64,000 nucleotides of DNA from Streptomyces massasporeus (lineage in GTDB: Bacteria; Actinomycetota; Actinomycetes; Streptomycetales; Streptomycetaceae), in assembly GCF_014648995.1 (NCBI RefSeq), contig NZ_BMSE01000001.1, positions 248,001 through 312,000 of the forward strand, written 5' to 3'. The notes beneath the pieces were generated by a model that saw only the letters and a list, made by a program, of their open reading frames with translations, was not told the DNA's origin and did no database searches. This document shows, piece by piece, positions 60,793 through 64,000 of this stretch (its first letter is position 1; each line of letters opens with the position of its first letter). A program made the translations under genes and the position numbers.

Positions 60793-60823
60793 GGGGCCGG
60801 GGATGAGCACCGCTCCCGGCCCC
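60793..60823 (+). terminator. Hairpin after the gas vesicle operon
   Basis: GGGGCCGGG (60793-60801) pairs with CCCGGCCCC (60815-60823) around a 13-base loop. Confidence 0.6.
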
Positions 60824-60858
60824 GCCCGTCCGCACCTACCGGCGAACGTTCACTGCAA

Positions 60859-60930
60859 CCCCCTGGGGGGCGCGGGGCACTGCGCGATCAACCCCGACGC
60901 ACCCGCAGCCGCCGAAGCACCGAAGCCCCT
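60859..60930. repeat. Possible dispersed intergenic repeat of Streptomyces
   Basis: A block around GGGGCGCGGGGCACTGCGCG, followed by CGACGCACCCGCAGCCG, closely resembles a GC-rich word I recall as occurring in many intergenic regions of Streptomyces genomes. Only one copy is seen in this window, so the repeat status rests on memory. Confidence 0.45.
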
Positions 60931-60936
60931 ACGGCG

Positions 60937-61679
60937 CTACCGCTTCACCTTCCGCGCGGCCCGCAACCACTCCTTGTTCATGCTGGTGATGGACATGAGC
61001 GGAATCCCCTTGGGGCAGGCGGTGGCGCACTCCCCGGCGAGGGTGCAGCCCCCGAACCCCTCCTCGTCCATCTGCTCCACCATGTCCAGCACCCGCGTCT
61101 CCCGCTCGGGCGCTCCCTGGGGCAGCACGTTGAGATGGTTGATCTTGGCGGACGTGAACAGCATCGCCGCCCCGTTCGGACAGGCCGCCACGCACGCCCC
61201 GCACCCGATGCACTCGGCGTGCTCGAAGGCGAGGTCGGCGTCCGGCTTCGGCACCGGCGTGGCGTGCGCCTCGGGGGCCGCCCCGGTCGGCGCGGTGATG
61301 TACCCGCCGGCCTGGATGATCCGGTCGAACGCCGACCGGTCCACGACCAGGTCCTTGATCACCGGGAACGCGGAGGCCCGCCACGGCTCGACGTCGATGG
61401 TGTCGCCGTCCTCGAACGACCGCATGTGCAGCTGACAGGTGGTGGTCCGCTCGGGCCCGTGCGCGTCGCCGTTGATGACGAGCGAGCACGCCCCGCAGAT
61501 GCCCTCGCGGCAGTCGTGGTCGAAGGCGACGGGGTCCTCGCCCTTGACGATGAGCTCCTCGTTGAGCGTGTCGAGCATCTCCAGGAACGACATGTCGGGT
61601 GAGATCCCGTCCACCTCGTACGTGGACATCGTGCCGTCGGCGTCGGCGTTGCGCTGCCGCCAGACGCGCAGGGTGAGCT

Positions 61680-61683
<4 letters not shown>
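60937..61683 (-). CDS. sdhB: Succinate dehydrogenase iron-sulfur subunit
   Basis: 248 residues. The [2Fe-2S] loop is [15 protein letters not shown] with a further Cys in TTTCQ; the C-terminal ferredoxin domain has [14 protein letters not shown] and [10 protein letters not shown] for the other clusters. It passes electrons from SdhA to the quinone site. The start overlaps the sdhA stop by ATGA. It converges with the gas vesicle operon. Confidence 0.95.
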
Positions 61684-63629
<1,946 letters not shown>

Positions 63630-63631
63630 CT

Positions 63632-64000
63632 TCAGCTCACCACTCCGGTCATGACGCCCACGGGTACGGCGATGAAGCCGGCCGTGAGCAGCAGCGCGAG
63701 GACGTTGGCCGTGGTCTTCAGGGCGCGGTCGCGGGTGCGGCTGCCCGCGCCGAGGGTCTGGGCCGCGCTCCAGAAGCCGTGCCGGACGTGCAGGCCGAGC
63801 GCGAGCATCGCGACGATGTAGACGACGTTGCCGTACCAGGTGGAGAAGGTGTCCACGACGTTCTGGTACGGGTGGCCCTCCTGGAAGCCGCCGGAGTGCA
63901 CGGTGCCGGTCGTCAGGTCGAGGATGTGCCACACGATGAACAGGCCGAGGATGACGCCGCCCCAGCGCATGGTCCGCGTCGCGTAGCTCGCCCGTGCCTT
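63632..64000 (-). CDS. sdhC: Succinate dehydrogenase cytochrome b subunit (5' end beyond window)
   Basis: The last 122 residues are visible; the frame stays open to the right edge and its start is outside. Three hydrophobic helices ([53 protein letters not shown]) and His residues suited to heme ligation in WHIL and LHVRHG match the membrane anchor. It anchors SdhAB and reduces menaquinone. First gene of the sdhCAB unit. Confidence 0.92.
   Translation of the reverse strand, partial: KARASYATRTMRWGGVILGLFIVWHILDLTTGTVHSGGFQEGHPYQNVVDTFSTWYGNVVYIVAMLALGLHVRHGFWSAAQTLGAGSRTRDRALKTTANVLALLLTAGFIAVPVGVMTGVVS

Overview
The window is about 72% G+C, with tightly packed genes, GTG starts, ATGA/GTGA stop-start overlaps and strong third-position GC. 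Its gene content is that of a Streptomyces chromosome: a gvpOAFGJLSK-type gas vesicle operon, an ergothioneine operon, an HrdC-type sigma factor, an SCO2400-family protein, a SapA-like secreted protein and many TetR/LacI/LysR/PucR regulators. From memory, the order trx - hrdC-like sigma - egtABCD - sdhCAB resembles the SCO0885-SCO0924 region of S. coelicolor; this needs a database check. I see no insertion sequence, phage, CRISPR array, tRNA or rRNA.

Left third (1-19.5 kb): a truncated PepSY membrane protein, peptide deformylase, a disulfide oxidoreductase divergent from a thioredoxin with a perfect sigma-R-type promoter, an aldehyde dehydrogenase, a LacI regulator, a TetR/FMN-reductase divergent pair with two matching operators, a molybdenum hydroxylase operon (2Fe-2S, FAD/4Fe-4S and Mo subunits plus XdhC) facing a TetR gene across a perfect 20-bp inverted repeat, then a LysR, an HSL-type hydrolase, a PucR-like regulator and a CoA transferase. 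Short tandem repeats fill two of the gaps.

Middle (19.5-43 kb): TerC, a phosphoribosyltransferase, a dienelactone hydrolase-like protein, a GlxA-type regulator coupled to a DJ-1 protein, an archease without RtcB, a CapA-like protein, the hrdC-type sigma gene divergent from a PEBP gene over sigma-B-like promoters, an MFS transporter and a VOC protein. The 29.0-34.0 kb block is the most unusual part. Three secreted-protein genes share one palindromic promoter element, two of them share an SH3-like module, and beside them lie an FHA protein and a Ser/Thr kinase whose extracellular domain looks like a lytic transglycosylase. Next come a methyltransferase, the SCO2400-family protein, a SapA-like protein, a GH43 arabinofuranosidase, an amidase, an NfeD/flotillin pair and a MazF-like protein overlapping a PARG-like protein tail to tail.

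Right third (43-64 kb): egtABCD with dodecin downstream, a HAD phosphatase, a DUF485/acetate symporter pair, a zinc-ribbon-free L32 with a Zur-like box, an RlaP-type nucleotidyltransferase, a luciferase-like oxidoreductase, a short UvrA paralogue, two acyltransferases that look like ornithine-lipid OlsB/OlsA, the gas vesicle operon, and sdhCAB, whose sdhC runs off the right edge.

Several genes have a TANNNT box 6-8 bases before the start codon, which predicts leaderless transcripts. All functions are inferred from sequence motifs; no database search was run.
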